A stretch of 64,000 nucleotides of DNA from Fulvivirgaceae bacterium JP3-4 (GTDB lineage Bacteria > Bacteroidota > Bacteroidia > Cytophagales > Cyclobacteriaceae): the NCBI GenBank assembly GCA_029309925.1, contig JARKND010000005.1, forward strand, positions 1,178,001 to 1,242,000, written 5' to 3'. The notes beneath the pieces were generated by a model. That model worked only from the letters and a program-made list of their open reading frames with translations. It searched no databases and was not told the DNA's origin. This document shows, one piece after another, positions 18,298 to 26,272 of this stretch (its first letter is position 1; each line of letters starts with the position of its first letter). The position numbers and the translations under genes were made by a program.

Positions 18298-19098
18298 CTA
18301 TTTGAACCAGGCAGAAACGCTCAGAACCTGCTCTTTTGAGTGGCTTACGTACTTCTCGATCCGAAGGCTTTCCGGCACTTTGTGGTCGACAAACCACTCG
18401 GTCTTGTAGATCATCAGCAGGAGATAGAGAGCCGGAATTGCCGAGAATACGAACAGGAATTTCGGTACCGACTTCGTTGTCGATTTGTTCATCAGGAGCA
18501 GTATATACGCAGCAACCAGCAGGATAAAGATCGAGATCAGAATGTATACCGGGTGAATGTTCGAGAGTTCAGATTTAAACTGTTTTGCGCCATCAATTCC
18601 GCCTTCGATGAAGATCTGTGTGTCGATGCCGCCTTCATAGATGAGCTGCCCCACGAGGCCGTCATCCTTCTCCAGTGCTTTGAAGTCGATGATCAATGAA
18701 TTGTCAGTTGTATCCCTGATGATATTCACACCGGAGACTTCGCGAGAGCTTCGGAGCAGTTTAAAATAGAGGATCTCCGCGCCAGTGTCGACCTTTATCT
18801 TGATCGGTGCGTAGACGTTTTCGCGTTTAATGGTTTCCTGTCCCTGGTTAAAGAAATAACAGTAGGCGGAGACAACGTCCGATGTGATAGTGGCAGTTGT
18901 ATCGCGGCTGGCCTTCAGCAGTTTGAGCGGAGCGTCTGCAGCTGTTTCTTTATCGATGATCATGGTTCGGATCGGGTCGACATAAAAAGTCGGCTCGCGG
19001 TGTCTCTCACCGACATAAATAAAGTAATATCCGAAAACGATCGTGATAGCAATAGAAATGATCGAGCTGATAATCATATCCCAGGCGCGCTGCGACAT
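18298..19098 (-). CDS. Membrane protein of unknown function
   Basis: The 266-residue protein has an N-terminal membrane helix (ISSIISIAITIVFGYYFIYV), an extracytoplasmic domain of about 160 residues rich in beta strands, and two further helices (VYILISIFILLVAAYILLL and FLFVFSAIPALYLLLMIY) before a charged C-terminal tail. I do not recognise the family. The soluble part has no cysteine pairs or catalytic signature that I can see. It is not in an obvious operon. The 298-bp gap on its upstream side (19099-19396) shows no further gene. Confidence 0.65.
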   Translation of the reverse strand: MSQRAWDMIISSIISIAITIVFGYYFIYVGERHREPTFYVDPIRTMIIDKETAADAPLKLLKASRDTTATITSDVVSAYCYFFNQGQETIKRENVYAPIKIKVDTGAEILYFKLLRSSREVSGVNIIRDTTDNSLIIDFKALEKDDGLVGQLIYEGGIDTQIFIEGGIDGAKQFKSELSNIHPVYILISIFILLVAAYILLLMNKSTTKSVPKFLFVFSAIPALYLLLMIYKTEWFVDHKVPESLRIEKYVSHSKEQVLSVSAWFK

Positions 19099-19396
19099 AA
19101 TGAGGTATAGGGGTTAGAGGATCGAATTTACGAATTTGTTTGCATTCGTGCTGGCCTGCCGGCAAGTGAGCGTTAATGCGCTTCAAGGGTCGCTGGTAAG
19201 TCGCTTCGGAAGGCTATTAAGGACATTCATCGCCTGCCGAGGACACTTAACCTAAAACTGTCCGCTCCCCAATTGCATTGCCTTAAATGATGAAGTGTTC
19301 AGGTTCTGGCCCGTAATGGGAACGTGAGGTTACACAGAACGAGTCCTGCAGAAGAGGAACGGTTTTCTTTAGAAGTGCCTCGTTGAACTGAACGTA

Positions 19397-19786
19397 TTGA
19401 CGGTGGAAGAAAAAAACAACATCACGATCAAAGTACTCGAAGAGCAAGCTGCGTTTGATAAAACCGTCAAAACGACCGGTAGCGTTCACGTTAGAAAGAC
19501 GGTGAAGGAAGAAATTGCGCCTGTCGATGGTACTTTGAGCTCAACGTCCTATACTGTGGAACGAATCCCGAAAGACGAAGCGGTTGCGATGGCACCAGAG
19601 CCTGTACGCTACGATGGAGACCGCATGATTATCTCAGTAGTGGAGGAGCGACTGGTGGTTGAAAAGCGATTGTTTCTCGTGGAGGAGATTCACCTCGTAC
19701 GCAAAAAAGAATCAAAGGATTTTCATGATGAAGTGGTGTTGAAGAAAGAAGTGGTAGATGTTGAGCGCAAGCCGGCATCAGAGTGA
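19397..19786 (+). CDS. DUF2382 (YsnF/AvaK-type) stress protein, short form
   Basis: The roughly 129-residue protein has the DUF2382 pattern of alternating charged strands (VHVRKTVKEEIAPV, ISVVEERLVVEKRLFLVEEI, DEVVLKKEVVDVERKP). This domain occurs in general-stress and desiccation-related proteins of unknown biochemistry. No ATG is available. TTG 19397 or GTG 19403 are possible starts, and the frame is open only from 19373. The upstream 100 bp contain broken DUF2382-like text in another frame (EERFSLEVPR then stop), so the N-terminus may be truncated. The gene lies 24 bp before a longer DUF2382 gene. Confidence 0.65.
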   Translation: MTVEEKNNITIKVLEEQAAFDKTVKTTGSVHVRKTVKEEIAPVDGTLSSTSYTVERIPKDEAVAMAPEPVRYDGDRMIISVVEERLVVEKRLFLVEEIHLVRKKESKDFHDEVVLKKEVVDVERKPASE

Positions 19787-19810
19787 TTATTAAAATTAAT
19801 ACGAAAGATT

Positions 19811-20695
19811 ATGGCACAAACAGTGATTGGAATTTTTAACAACAGGAACAATGCAGAACAGGCTGTCGAACGCCTTGTAGCACAGGGATACGGTCGCGAA
19901 GAAATTGACATTGCCATGCATAGCAATGACCGTTCTTATGGAAGTGACAGCAGTGATTCAAACAGCGGTGACGGATTCGGAGACAAGATCAGCCGATTTT
20001 TTAGCAATCTTTTCGATGACGAAGATGAGTCGAATCGTTACACTACCATAGCGAAGTCGGGAACAGTGGTTTCCGTTCAGACGGAATCGTCATCGATGGC
20101 AAGCCGCGCAGCCGAAATCCTTGACGAATGTGGCGCTATTGATGTTGACGAAGAAAGCCGCATGGGTTCATCCGCAGACAGCGAGCCTGCTTTCGGTGCG
20201 AGTATTTCCCCCGGCACACCAGTTGCAAGCGCTGATTCGTTCGATGCATCGATGACAGACGAACTATCAGCGCGTTCAAGTGTAACGGATGATATTGATA
20301 ACAGATCTATTCCGGTGATTGAAGAAGATCTGCAGGTAGGCAAGCGCGAAGTTGAACGCGGTGGTGTCCGCCTTCGCAGCCGAATCGTTGAACGGCCTGT
20401 GGAGCACAATCTCCGGTTGCGTGAAGAGCATGTAAGCGTGGACCGCACGCCAACGAATCGTCCAGCCTCAGAGAAGGATTTTGATACGTTCAGGGAAGGA
20501 GAGATCGAGGTACGCGAGCGTTCTGAAGTTCCTGTGGTGAACAAGGAAGCCCGTGTAGTGGAAGAAGTGAACCTACGCAAAGATGTTCGCGAGCGGGAAG
20601 AAACTGTACGCGATACGGTAAGAAAAACCGAAATTGAAGTTGACGATCTGCAAAGCGATGATGACCTGTCGTCAACAACGAGAAAGAAACTTTAG
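19811..20695 (+). CDS. DUF2382 protein with N-terminal YflT-like domain
   Basis: The 294-residue acidic protein starts with a general-stress YflT/GSP17M-like fold (VIGIFNNRNNAEQAVERLVAQGY, residues about 4-110). A Ser/Asp-rich linker follows, then a DUF2382 domain (about 175-290, IPVIEEDLQVGKREVERGG, VRERSEVPVVNKEARVVEEV). No signal or membrane segment is present, so it is cytoplasmic. It forms a pair with the short DUF2382 gene just upstream and is followed by a strong terminator. A stress-related role is inferred from the domains only. Confidence 0.82.
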   Translation: MAQTVIGIFNNRNNAEQAVERLVAQGYGREEIDIAMHSNDRSYGSDSSDSNSGDGFGDKISRFFSNLFDDEDESNRYTTIAKSGTVVSVQTESSSMASRAAEILDECGAIDVDEESRMGSSADSEPAFGASISPGTPVASADSFDASMTDELSARSSVTDDIDNRSIPVIEEDLQVGKREVERGGVRLRSRIVERPVEHNLRLREEHVSVDRTPTNRPASEKDFDTFREGEIEVRERSEVPVVNKEARVVEEVNLRKDVREREETVRDTVRKTEIEVDDLQSDDDLSSTTRKKL

Positions 20696-20707
20696 AGTGT
20701 TAAAAAT

Positions 20708-20748
20708 AGAAAGGGTGATGCTACGCGCTGGCATCACCTTTCTTTTTT
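20708..20748 (+). terminator. Intrinsic terminator of the DUF2382 pair
   Basis: AGAAAGGGTGATGC pairs with GCATCACCTTTCT across TACGCGCTG and is followed by a T run. It is perfect over 14 pairs and lies between convergent genes. Confidence 0.9.
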
Positions 20749-20752
20749 CCGT

Positions 20753-21457
20753 CTATTTTATCTCAAACTGTGCAGTGATTTGCGATTGCAATTTGATTTT
20801 TCTGAAACCGATCTGTTCCTCCGGAGCAAATCCACCCTGATCCATCTCACTTTGCATCCTTACGTTTGCAGCTTTCATTTCCATCATGGGCTGGTACGGT
20901 TCTACTTCCCAGTCGCGGATCATCAATGGCTTGCCGATTTCAGCGCCAATGGACTTAAGCAAAGTCTCTGCTTTAGTGCGCGCTGCCTGCAATGCCTTTG
21001 TTTTTAATTCCACCTTCAGCTTCTCGTAGTCGGAGTGGTGAAGCCTTGTGATTGATACCTGGCTTACTTTGACAGGCTCCAGCTTTTCCAGGAATTTTTC
21101 GAGCTCTGCCGCGCTGGTGAGCTTCAACTGATATGCTTTCTCGCGGAACGCATCCTTGTCTTTTCGTCCAAACTTATCAAGTCGAGATCCGGCATCTGCG
21201 AGTTCAAGCCTCTTCTTATCAATGCCTGCGTTTTTCAGCGCGTTGAGAAAATCTGCATCGAGCTTTTCCAGCGAAACTTTTTGCTTGTTCTCTTCAAATT
21301 CCTTCAATCGGATGAGGGTGTATATTTCATTCGGCTCGATTTCCTGTTGGGCAGAGCCAGTTACCTCAATAAAATGTTCTCCTTTAAAAGTCTCGTTTTG
21401 TGCGAAGGCCATCGCTGGCAACAGCAACACGAGCATCAAAATCCAGTTGCGTTTCAT
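20753..21457 (-). CDS. SIMPL-domain (DUF541) periplasmic protein
   Basis: The 234-residue protein has a signal peptide (MKRNWILMLVLLLPAMAFAQ) and then the SIMPL/DUF541 fold beginning IEVTGSAQQEIEPNEIY. It continues with the typical ARTKAETLLKSIGAEIGKPL helix and a terminal ITAQFEI strand. Relatives such as E. coli YggE are linked to oxidative-stress protection, but the chemistry is unknown. ATG 21457 was chosen because the signal peptide starts there. It converges on the DUF2382 pair across a shared terminator. Confidence 0.85.
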   Translation of the reverse strand: MKRNWILMLVLLLPAMAFAQNETFKGEHFIEVTGSAQQEIEPNEIYTLIRLKEFEENKQKVSLEKLDADFLNALKNAGIDKKRLELADAGSRLDKFGRKDKDAFREKAYQLKLTSAAELEKFLEKLEPVKVSQVSITRLHHSDYEKLKVELKTKALQAARTKAETLLKSIGAEIGKPLMIRDWEVEPYQPMMEMKAANVRMQSEMDQGGFAPEEQIGFRKIKLQSQITAQFEIK

Positions 21458-21570
21458 ACAGTTTAAATGTTTACGATCAATAGACACCAAACTGCGGGCC
21501 AAACGTTGGATAGGTGCGCGCAATTATGTTCAAGTGGCAGCAGGTCAATCGTTTACAGATGAAGCGTCAG

Positions 21571-21978
21571 TCAGTTTCTCGCGATGAAGATCACGAAGTT
21601 TACGATGTTGATCAGGGTCACAACGAGCGGACTCATGTGGTATATATAAAGTATGATATTTCTGGCCGTCTTAAGTTCGTTGGGTTCAAACTTGTTCAGC
21701 ATCTTCGCACCAAGCACGCCAGCCGCAACCATCACGATAAAACAAACTACTCCCAGTCCGAGTGTAATAAAAATGCTGTCACTAAGGCCATCCCATCCTT
21801 GCTTGACGCCACCGTCACGGAACCAGTAAGCAAAAGCCGCTGTGATGATGACTGCGAGGTTTACAAAAAAGATTGTCCGTTGGGATGCGAGAAAGATTCC
21901 CAGGTAGATAATGCAATGCAGGGAACTGATTGCAAAGGTCCAAAGCGCGTAGTTTCGGAAGGATTCTTCGTTGTCCAT
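21571..21978 (-). CDS. Four-helix membrane protein of unknown function
   Basis: The 135-residue protein has four hydrophobic helices (about WTFAISSLHCIIYLGIFLA, TIFFVNLAVIITAAFAYWF, FITLGLGVVCFIVMVAAGVL and YHMSPLVVTLINIVNFVIF). No motif or family is recognised. It may follow in the same transcript direction as the SIMPL gene, 113 bp apart. Confidence 0.55.
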   Translation of the reverse strand: MDNEESFRNYALWTFAISSLHCIIYLGIFLASQRTIFFVNLAVIITAAFAYWFRDGGVKQGWDGLSDSIFITLGLGVVCFIVMVAAGVLGAKMLNKFEPNELKTARNIILYIYHMSPLVVTLINIVNFVIFIARN

Positions 21979-22112
21979 ACCTGTTATTTGATGATCGAAA
22001 ATTAGGGTATCGATCAGCTATAAACTGTCGGATTAGGACCACTCTTCGTTGTTTTCAGACCTGTTATTGATAGGTCGTGAATCCGCGAAGCACTTCCCGC
22101 GGGAAAGCACCA

Positions 22113-22262
22113 ATAATCAAAATCCAAAAATCAAAAGATTGTATTCTCCTTTTTTGCGGTAGGTTGTTGATTACACTAAAGGGCTTATTAGTCAAAAAAA
22201 TGACGGATTTACCAGGCTGGTCTACTCTATTTGAGATTTGGTGCTTGCTTCTTGGGATTTTT
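22113..22262. repeat. Degenerate inverted heptamer pair in the sigma-gene upstream region
   Basis: The left arm is ATAATCA, AAATCCA, AAAATCA, AAAGATT (22113-22140). The right arm is GATTTGG, TGCTTGC, TTCTTGG, GATTTTT (22235-22262). The arms keep a 7-bp period but pair imperfectly. They lie in the 376-bp non-coding gap 21979-22354, before the candidate ECF promoter. Confidence 0.55.
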
Positions 22263-22293
22263 CACCCGCTTGACCAATTTCCTTTAAATTGAC

Positions 22294-22320
22294 TTGTAAC
22301 CTTCCGGGTGCTTGCCGGTA
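22294..22320 (+). promoter_or_regulatory. Candidate ECF-type promoter of the sigma operon
   Basis: TTGTAAC (22294-22300), 14 bp, then CCGGTA (22315-22320). The same two blocks with the same spacing recur at 24558-24584, within the operon. TTGTAAC resembles known ECF -35 elements of the GTAAC type. The downstream block ends 34 bp before the sigma ATG. Autoregulation is inferred. Confidence 0.5.
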
Positions 22321-22354
22321 GATAACACGAAAATTGACAAAAATCGAGGTTCTG

Positions 22355-22894
22355 ATGACAGATGAAACCATAATGGAGGCCGTAAAACGCGGAGAGCTTC
22401 AGCAGGCGACCTTGCTTTTTGAGCGATATAATAAGCGCATCTTCAATTTTCTGGCGCGGATGACGATGGACCGGGAGCTGGCAGAGGACCTCACCCAGAA
22501 TGTTTTCCTGAGGATCATCAAATACAGAAACAGCTATCGCGAAGGAAACAAATTCCAGTCGTGGATCTATCAGGTGGCGAGGAACGTGTTCAGCGACCAC
22601 TACCAGGCGCACAAAAACAAGTTTTCGAATTTCGTTGACGTTGAAAAAATAAGTGATCACATGGCTGACCGTGCAGAATACGAAGAGCAGGACGAAAAGG
22701 AAAAGATCCTTCAGCGTTCGCTGGCGCGGCTGAGCGAAGAGCAACGGGAACTGCTCGTGCTCACACGGTTTCAGCAAATGAAATATGAAGAAGTGGCGCA
22801 GATCATGGACACCACGGTGGCGAATATAAAAGTGAAAGTACATCGTGCGATTATCAAGCTGCGCGAATTGTACTTCGAAATGGAGAAGATTTAA
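22355..22894 (+). CDS. ECF-type RNA polymerase sigma factor
   Basis: The 179-residue sigma-70-family protein has region 2 (FNFLARMTMDRELAEDLTQ, then FLRIIKYRNSYREG, FQSWIYQVARNVFSDHY) and region 4 (LARLSEEQRELLVLTRFQQ, then a helix-turn-helix VAQIMDTTVANIKVKVHRA). It has no region 1.1 or 3, which is the ECF group. The first ATG, 22355, was chosen over an upstream TTG. It heads an operon with a membrane anti-sigma candidate and three DUF4097 proteins, which are its probable regulator and regulon. Confidence 0.93.
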   Translation: MTDETIMEAVKRGELQQATLLFERYNKRIFNFLARMTMDRELAEDLTQNVFLRIIKYRNSYREGNKFQSWIYQVARNVFSDHYQAHKNKFSNFVDVEKISDHMADRAEYEEQDEKEKILQRSLARLSEEQRELLVLTRFQQMKYEEVAQIMDTTVANIKVKVHRAIIKLRELYFEMEKI

Positions 22895-22936
22895 AGTTCA
22901 AGGTTCAAGGTTCAAAGTTCAAGGTTCAAGGTTGAG
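22895..22936. repeat. Heptamer array (AGTTCAA/GGTTCAA) directly after the sigma stop codon
   Basis: Six consecutive 7-mers (AGTTCAA, GGTTCAA, GGTTCAA, AGTTCAA, GGTTCAA, GGTTGAG) begin at the base after TAA. It is a single-orientation array sitting between the sigma and anti-sigma genes, inside the presumed operon. Confidence 0.9.
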
Positions 22937-22960
22937 CGAGGAACGCAAAGGTTTAAACAC

Positions 22961-23734
22961 ATGGAAAAGGAAAAATTAGAAGGCATGCTGATCGACTACA
23001 TCGACAATCGTCTGAATTCGGTTGATCGTCATCAGGTGGAACAGGAGCTCGTGAGAAATCCGGAAGCTTACAAATTGTATGAGGAGCTGAAGGAAGTGAT
23101 GCACCTGATGGACCGTTCGGCACGCCTCGAGCCAAGCATTAAACTGAAAAATAATTTCGAAGCATTGCTGGCCGAAGAACTTAAGTCGGAGAAGAAAACG
23201 AAGACGGTATTCTTCCAGCCGACTCTCTTCAAAGTAGCTGCAGCCGTTGCATTGCTCGTGATTTGCGGAAGCATTGGATTGTACATCAAACAGCAGCATC
23301 AGCTCATTGCTGATCGCGACAGAGAACTTAAAGAGCTCCAGCTCCAGACCCAGAAGATGTTTGCCATGATGGGCAATGATCAGTCTGCGAGCCAGCGGAT
23401 CCAGGGTGTGAATGTGTCGCTCAGCTTCGCGAAAGCTGATGACGCGATCGTGGATGCACTCGTGAAGACAATGAATGAAGATCCGAATTCAAATGTTAGA
23501 ATGGCAGCACTGGAAGCGCTTTCAAGATTCATCAATGAGAAAAAAGTGCGTGATGAGATTGTGAATTCGCTGCCAAAGCAGAAAGACCCGATCGTTCAGA
23601 TTCAGCTGATCCAGCTTCTCGTGAAGATCAAGGAGAAGGGTGTGGTTGACGAGCTCCAGAAAATTGTAGACGATGACGAAACGATGCATGCCGTAAAAGA
23701 TGAGGCATACTCGGCAATAATGAAACTTTCATGA
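22961..23734 (+). CDS. Membrane anti-sigma candidate with HEAT-like repeats
   Basis: The 257-residue protein has an N-terminal cytoplasmic helical domain (residues 1-80) of the anti-sigma type, without a zinc HxxxCxxC motif. One membrane helix lies at about 90-109 (KVAAAVALLVICGSIGLYIK), then a short coiled coil and a C-terminal helical-repeat domain (about 150-257) of HEAT type (DPNSNVRMAALEALSRF, DPIVQIQLIQLLVKIKEKG, AVKDEAYSAIMKL). It follows the sigma gene by 66 bp. The outer HEAT-like domain presumably senses or binds a periplasmic protein, perhaps the DUF4097 products encoded next. The role is inferred from position. Confidence 0.8.
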   Translation: MEKEKLEGMLIDYIDNRLNSVDRHQVEQELVRNPEAYKLYEELKEVMHLMDRSARLEPSIKLKNNFEALLAEELKSEKKTKTVFFQPTLFKVAAAVALLVICGSIGLYIKQQHQLIADRDRELKELQLQTQKMFAMMGNDQSASQRIQGVNVSLSFAKADDAIVDALVKTMNEDPNSNVRMAALEALSRFINEKKVRDEIVNSLPKQKDPIVQIQLIQLLVKIKEKGVVDELQKIVDDDETMHAVKDEAYSAIMKLS

Positions 23735-23781
23735 AGGAATAATATATAAAACGGTTAGGTAGTAAAAAATCAGAATTGACA

Positions 23782-24549
23782 ATGAAAAACAGGAATATAC
23801 TTTTAGTGATAGTGGCGATGCTCGTAACAGGCTGGGCATCCGGGCAGGAATATAAGGTGGCGAAGAACTCAGGCCGACTCGAGATCAACCTTGGCAAAGT
23901 GAGGGTTGAAGGCCACAACGGCAATGAGATCATCTTCACTTCAGAAAGCGGCAAACACGACCGCGATGAACGTGCCCAAGGTCTGCGTTCGGTGAACAGC
24001 ATGGGACTGGAAGACAATACAGGACTCGGTATCAACGTGACAGACAAAGGCAACGTGGTGGAAGTGAATCAGCTGAAGAAGACGAGCTCACCCGATATTA
24101 AAATCCTGGTGCCTAAGGGAATGATCGTTTCTTTTACACATCAGTCGCAGTATGGCGGAAAGGCAACGTTCAAAGATCTCACCAATGAGATCGAAGTATC
24201 CGCACAGTACAATAGCATCGAGCTCGACAATGTAACGGGGCCGCTCACCGTGAAGACAATCTACGGACATGTTGAAGCAGTGTTCGACACCAATATCAAA
24301 GACCCGATCTCGATTGTTTCGATCTACGGTTTTGTCGATGTAACGCTTCCGCAGGCTACGAAGGCAAACCTGCGCCTGGAAACGAACTACGGTGAGATCT
24401 TTGTTGCTCCTGAATTCAAGATTGATGTGGAGACAAAAAATGGTATGCGCCCAATCAGCAGCGATGAGGTTGTCGGGAAGATCAACGGTGGAGGATTGAA
24501 TATAGACCTCACTTGTAACTACGGCAAAGTTTATCTGCGAAAAAAATAG
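23782..24549 (+). CDS. DUF4097-type surface/periplasmic protein, paralogue 1
   Basis: The 255-residue protein has a signal peptide (about MKNRNILLVIVAMLVTGWASG) and a right-handed beta-helix-like DUF4097 body. Its repeating strands include VRVEGHNGNEIIFTSE, IEVSAQYNSIELDNVTGPL, VKTIYGHVEAVFD and LRLETNYGEIFVAPE, ending in YGKVYLRKK. The function of DUF4097 proteins is unknown, and adhesin-like is a common label. It is 47 bp after the anti-sigma gene and is the first of three paralogues. ATG 23782 is the first ATG and begins the signal peptide. Confidence 0.85.
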   Translation: MKNRNILLVIVAMLVTGWASGQEYKVAKNSGRLEINLGKVRVEGHNGNEIIFTSESGKHDRDERAQGLRSVNSMGLEDNTGLGINVTDKGNVVEVNQLKKTSSPDIKILVPKGMIVSFTHQSQYGGKATFKDLTNEIEVSAQYNSIELDNVTGPLTVKTIYGHVEAVFDTNIKDPISIVSIYGFVDVTLPQATKANLRLETNYGEIFVAPEFKIDVETKNGMRPISSDEVVGKINGGGLNIDLTCNYGKVYLRKK

Positions 24550-24557
24550 TGAGTGAA

Positions 24558-24584
24558 TTGTAACGTGGTGATTGCTTTCCGGTA
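24558..24584 (+). promoter_or_regulatory. Internal copy of the sigma-operon promoter motif
   Basis: TTGTAAC (24558-24564), 14 bp, CCGGTA (24579-24584). Both blocks and the spacing match the site before the sigma gene. It lies between DUF4097 paralogues 1 and 2, 14 bp before the ATG at 24599. A second sigma-dependent start for the downstream genes is inferred. Confidence 0.45.
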
Positions 24585-24598
24585 ACCAAGAAAACGAA

Positions 24599-25366
24599 AT
24601 GAAAATGAAAAGAATATTGATGGTTGTGGTGGCAGTAATGTTGGCAGCCGCAACAAATGCCCAGGAGTATAAAGTATCGAAGAGCACCGGTACGCTCGAG
24701 ATCCGCGAAGTGAACAACGTGACGATCGAAGGTACTACAGGAAATGAAATTGTATTCACCGGCCGTGGCCGCGGTCGCGATGACGATGAACGCGCAAAGG
24801 GTTTGCGCACGCTGAGTGCATCCGGCCTCGAGGATAACACAGGTCTGGGCCTTTCAGTGGTAACGAACGGTGACAAGATCGAAGTGCAGCAACTGAAGAA
24901 GATGGATGGTCCTGAAGTCACGATCAAAGTACCTAAAGGAGTGAAAGTCTACTATGCGCACACATCCCCTCATGGCTCTGACATCGAAATCAAAAACTTC
25001 GATGGTGATATTGAAATCACTACGGTTCACAATGGCGTTAATCTTACCAATACAAATGGCACGCTGAATATCAAAACGGTGCATGGCGATATCGAAGCCG
25101 CGTTGACTGCAAATCAAAAAACACCTGTGCGACTTGTATCTGTGCACGGCCACGTGGATGTAGGAATGCCGGTAGCGATGAAAGCGAATCTGAAACTCGG
25201 CACAAGCTGGGGCGAGATCCTGGTCGATCCTGACTTCAAGATCGAAATCGATAAGACCGGAAGCTTTGTTAAGTACAGCGATAAGGTAAGCGGCAAGCTG
25301 AACGGTGGTGGTATCGACATCGAGATCGCATCCACACACAACAACGTATACCTGAGAAAGAAATAA
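24599..25366 (+). CDS. DUF4097-type surface/periplasmic protein, paralogue 2
   Basis: The 255-residue protein has a signal peptide (MKMKRILMVVVAVMLAAATNA) and the same body as the preceding gene. The N-terminal strands EYKVSKSTGTLEI and NVTIEGTTGNEIVFTGRG, the block ERAKGLRTLSASGLEDNTGLG and the C-terminal INGGGxxI-xxxxNxVYLRKK-like ending are shared with paralogue 1. The two therefore arose by duplication. ATG 24599 was chosen because it starts the signal peptide. It is probably exported and anchored or released at the cell surface. Confidence 0.85.
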   Translation: MKMKRILMVVVAVMLAAATNAQEYKVSKSTGTLEIREVNNVTIEGTTGNEIVFTGRGRGRDDDERAKGLRTLSASGLEDNTGLGLSVVTNGDKIEVQQLKKMDGPEVTIKVPKGVKVYYAHTSPHGSDIEIKNFDGDIEITTVHNGVNLTNTNGTLNIKTVHGDIEAALTANQKTPVRLVSVHGHVDVGMPVAMKANLKLGTSWGEILVDPDFKIEIDKTGSFVKYSDKVSGKLNGGGIDIEIASTHNNVYLRKK

Positions 25367-25373
25367 TCCACAC

Positions 25374-25405
25374 ATTCCTTCCGTATCCGCGGAAGGAATC
25401 CTTTT
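25374..25405 (+). terminator. Hairpin with T-rich tail between DUF4097 paralogues 2 and 3
   Basis: ATTCCTTCC pairs with GGAAGGAAT across GTATCCGC and is followed by CCTTTTAT. It is terminator-like but with a weak T run, so it may attenuate rather than stop transcription into paralogue 3. Confidence 0.55.
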
Positions 25406-25420
25406 ATAAAACATCAGCCT

Positions 25421-26161
25421 ATGGAAACGAGAAGAATTTTATTCATAGCAGCACTTTTGTGTCCGCTCCTTAGCGTTGCTCAGACCGAGATCAACAAAAC
25501 AATTCCTGTGAAGCAGGGGCAGACCATCAACATGAAATTCGATTATCCCGAACTTGTAAAAGTAAGCACCTGGGATGGAAACGAAATTGTAGTGCAGGGC
25601 ACGGTCAGCATCAATGCCGGAGAGAATGACGATGCGTTTGTATTCGAAAGTTCAGTGAACGGAAATATCGTGGATATTCGGTCATCGATCAGGGACCTGA
25701 AAAAACTTCCCCAGCGGATCACGATCATCCGCGATGGACAAAAGATCATGTTCCGCGATAAGGCGGAACTGAAAAAGTACCAGGAGCAGCATGGCAAGGG
25801 TTATAACACAATGTCGTGGGGCGCAGATATCGACATCGAGCTGCAAATCAAAGTTCCGAAGAATGTGGAGACACGCATCGAGGCGACTTACGGCATGGTA
25901 GAGATCAGGAATTTCAGCGGACCACTTACTGTTGAGGCGACTTATGGCGGAGTGGACGCAGCGTTGCCGGAGAAGCAGGTTGGAGAGCTGATCGCAGAAA
26001 CGAACTACGGAGAGATCTATACCAACTTCGATGCGAAATTTGGTGGCAGTGAATCGCAGAACCGGGACTTTCATACCTACGTCACAGCAAAGCCCGGCAG
26101 CGGTCCGAAATATACTTTCGAATCAAAGTATGGAAACGTTTATGTGCGAAAGGCGCAGTGA
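25421..26161 (+). CDS. DUF4097-type surface/periplasmic protein, paralogue 3 (divergent)
   Basis: The 246-residue protein has a signal peptide (METRRILFIAALLCPLLSVA) and a beta-repeat body with VKVSTWDGNEIVVQGTVSI, VETRIEATYGMVEIRNFSGP, LTVEATYGGVDAAL and LIAETNYGEIYTNF, ending in YGNVYVRKAQ. It keeps the YG-V strand periodicity of its two upstream relatives but has a different middle (RITIIRDGQKIMFRDK). It ends the sigma operon and is followed by a terminator. Confidence 0.82.
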   Translation: METRRILFIAALLCPLLSVAQTEINKTIPVKQGQTINMKFDYPELVKVSTWDGNEIVVQGTVSINAGENDDAFVFESSVNGNIVDIRSSIRDLKKLPQRITIIRDGQKIMFRDKAELKKYQEQHGKGYNTMSWGADIDIELQIKVPKNVETRIEATYGMVEIRNFSGPLTVEATYGGVDAALPEKQVGELIAETNYGEIYTNFDAKFGGSESQNRDFHTYVTAKPGSGPKYTFESKYGNVYVRKAQ

Positions 26162-26187
26162 TGATTTGTTAGTTAGATATATATAAG

Positions 26188-26214
26188 AGGCTCGCAGGCA
26201 TGCGGGCCTTTTTT
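26188..26214 (+). terminator. Intrinsic terminator of the sigma/DUF4097 operon
   Basis: AGGCTCGC pairs with GCGGGCCT across AGGCAT and is followed by six T residues. It lies 27 bp after the last operon gene. Confidence 0.85.
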
Positions 26215-26272
26215 ATACTGAAAAAAAATAAGTGTTTGTTGGATTGTCGCTGGTGAGTACATTTATCAGGTG

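Noticed and set aside
24088-24927. A 279-codon minus-strand frame opposite the DUF4097 genes
   Set aside because: It spans two genes and the promoter-like gap on the other strand, is low-complexity (Ser, Arg, Val) and is explained by the paralogues' codon use.
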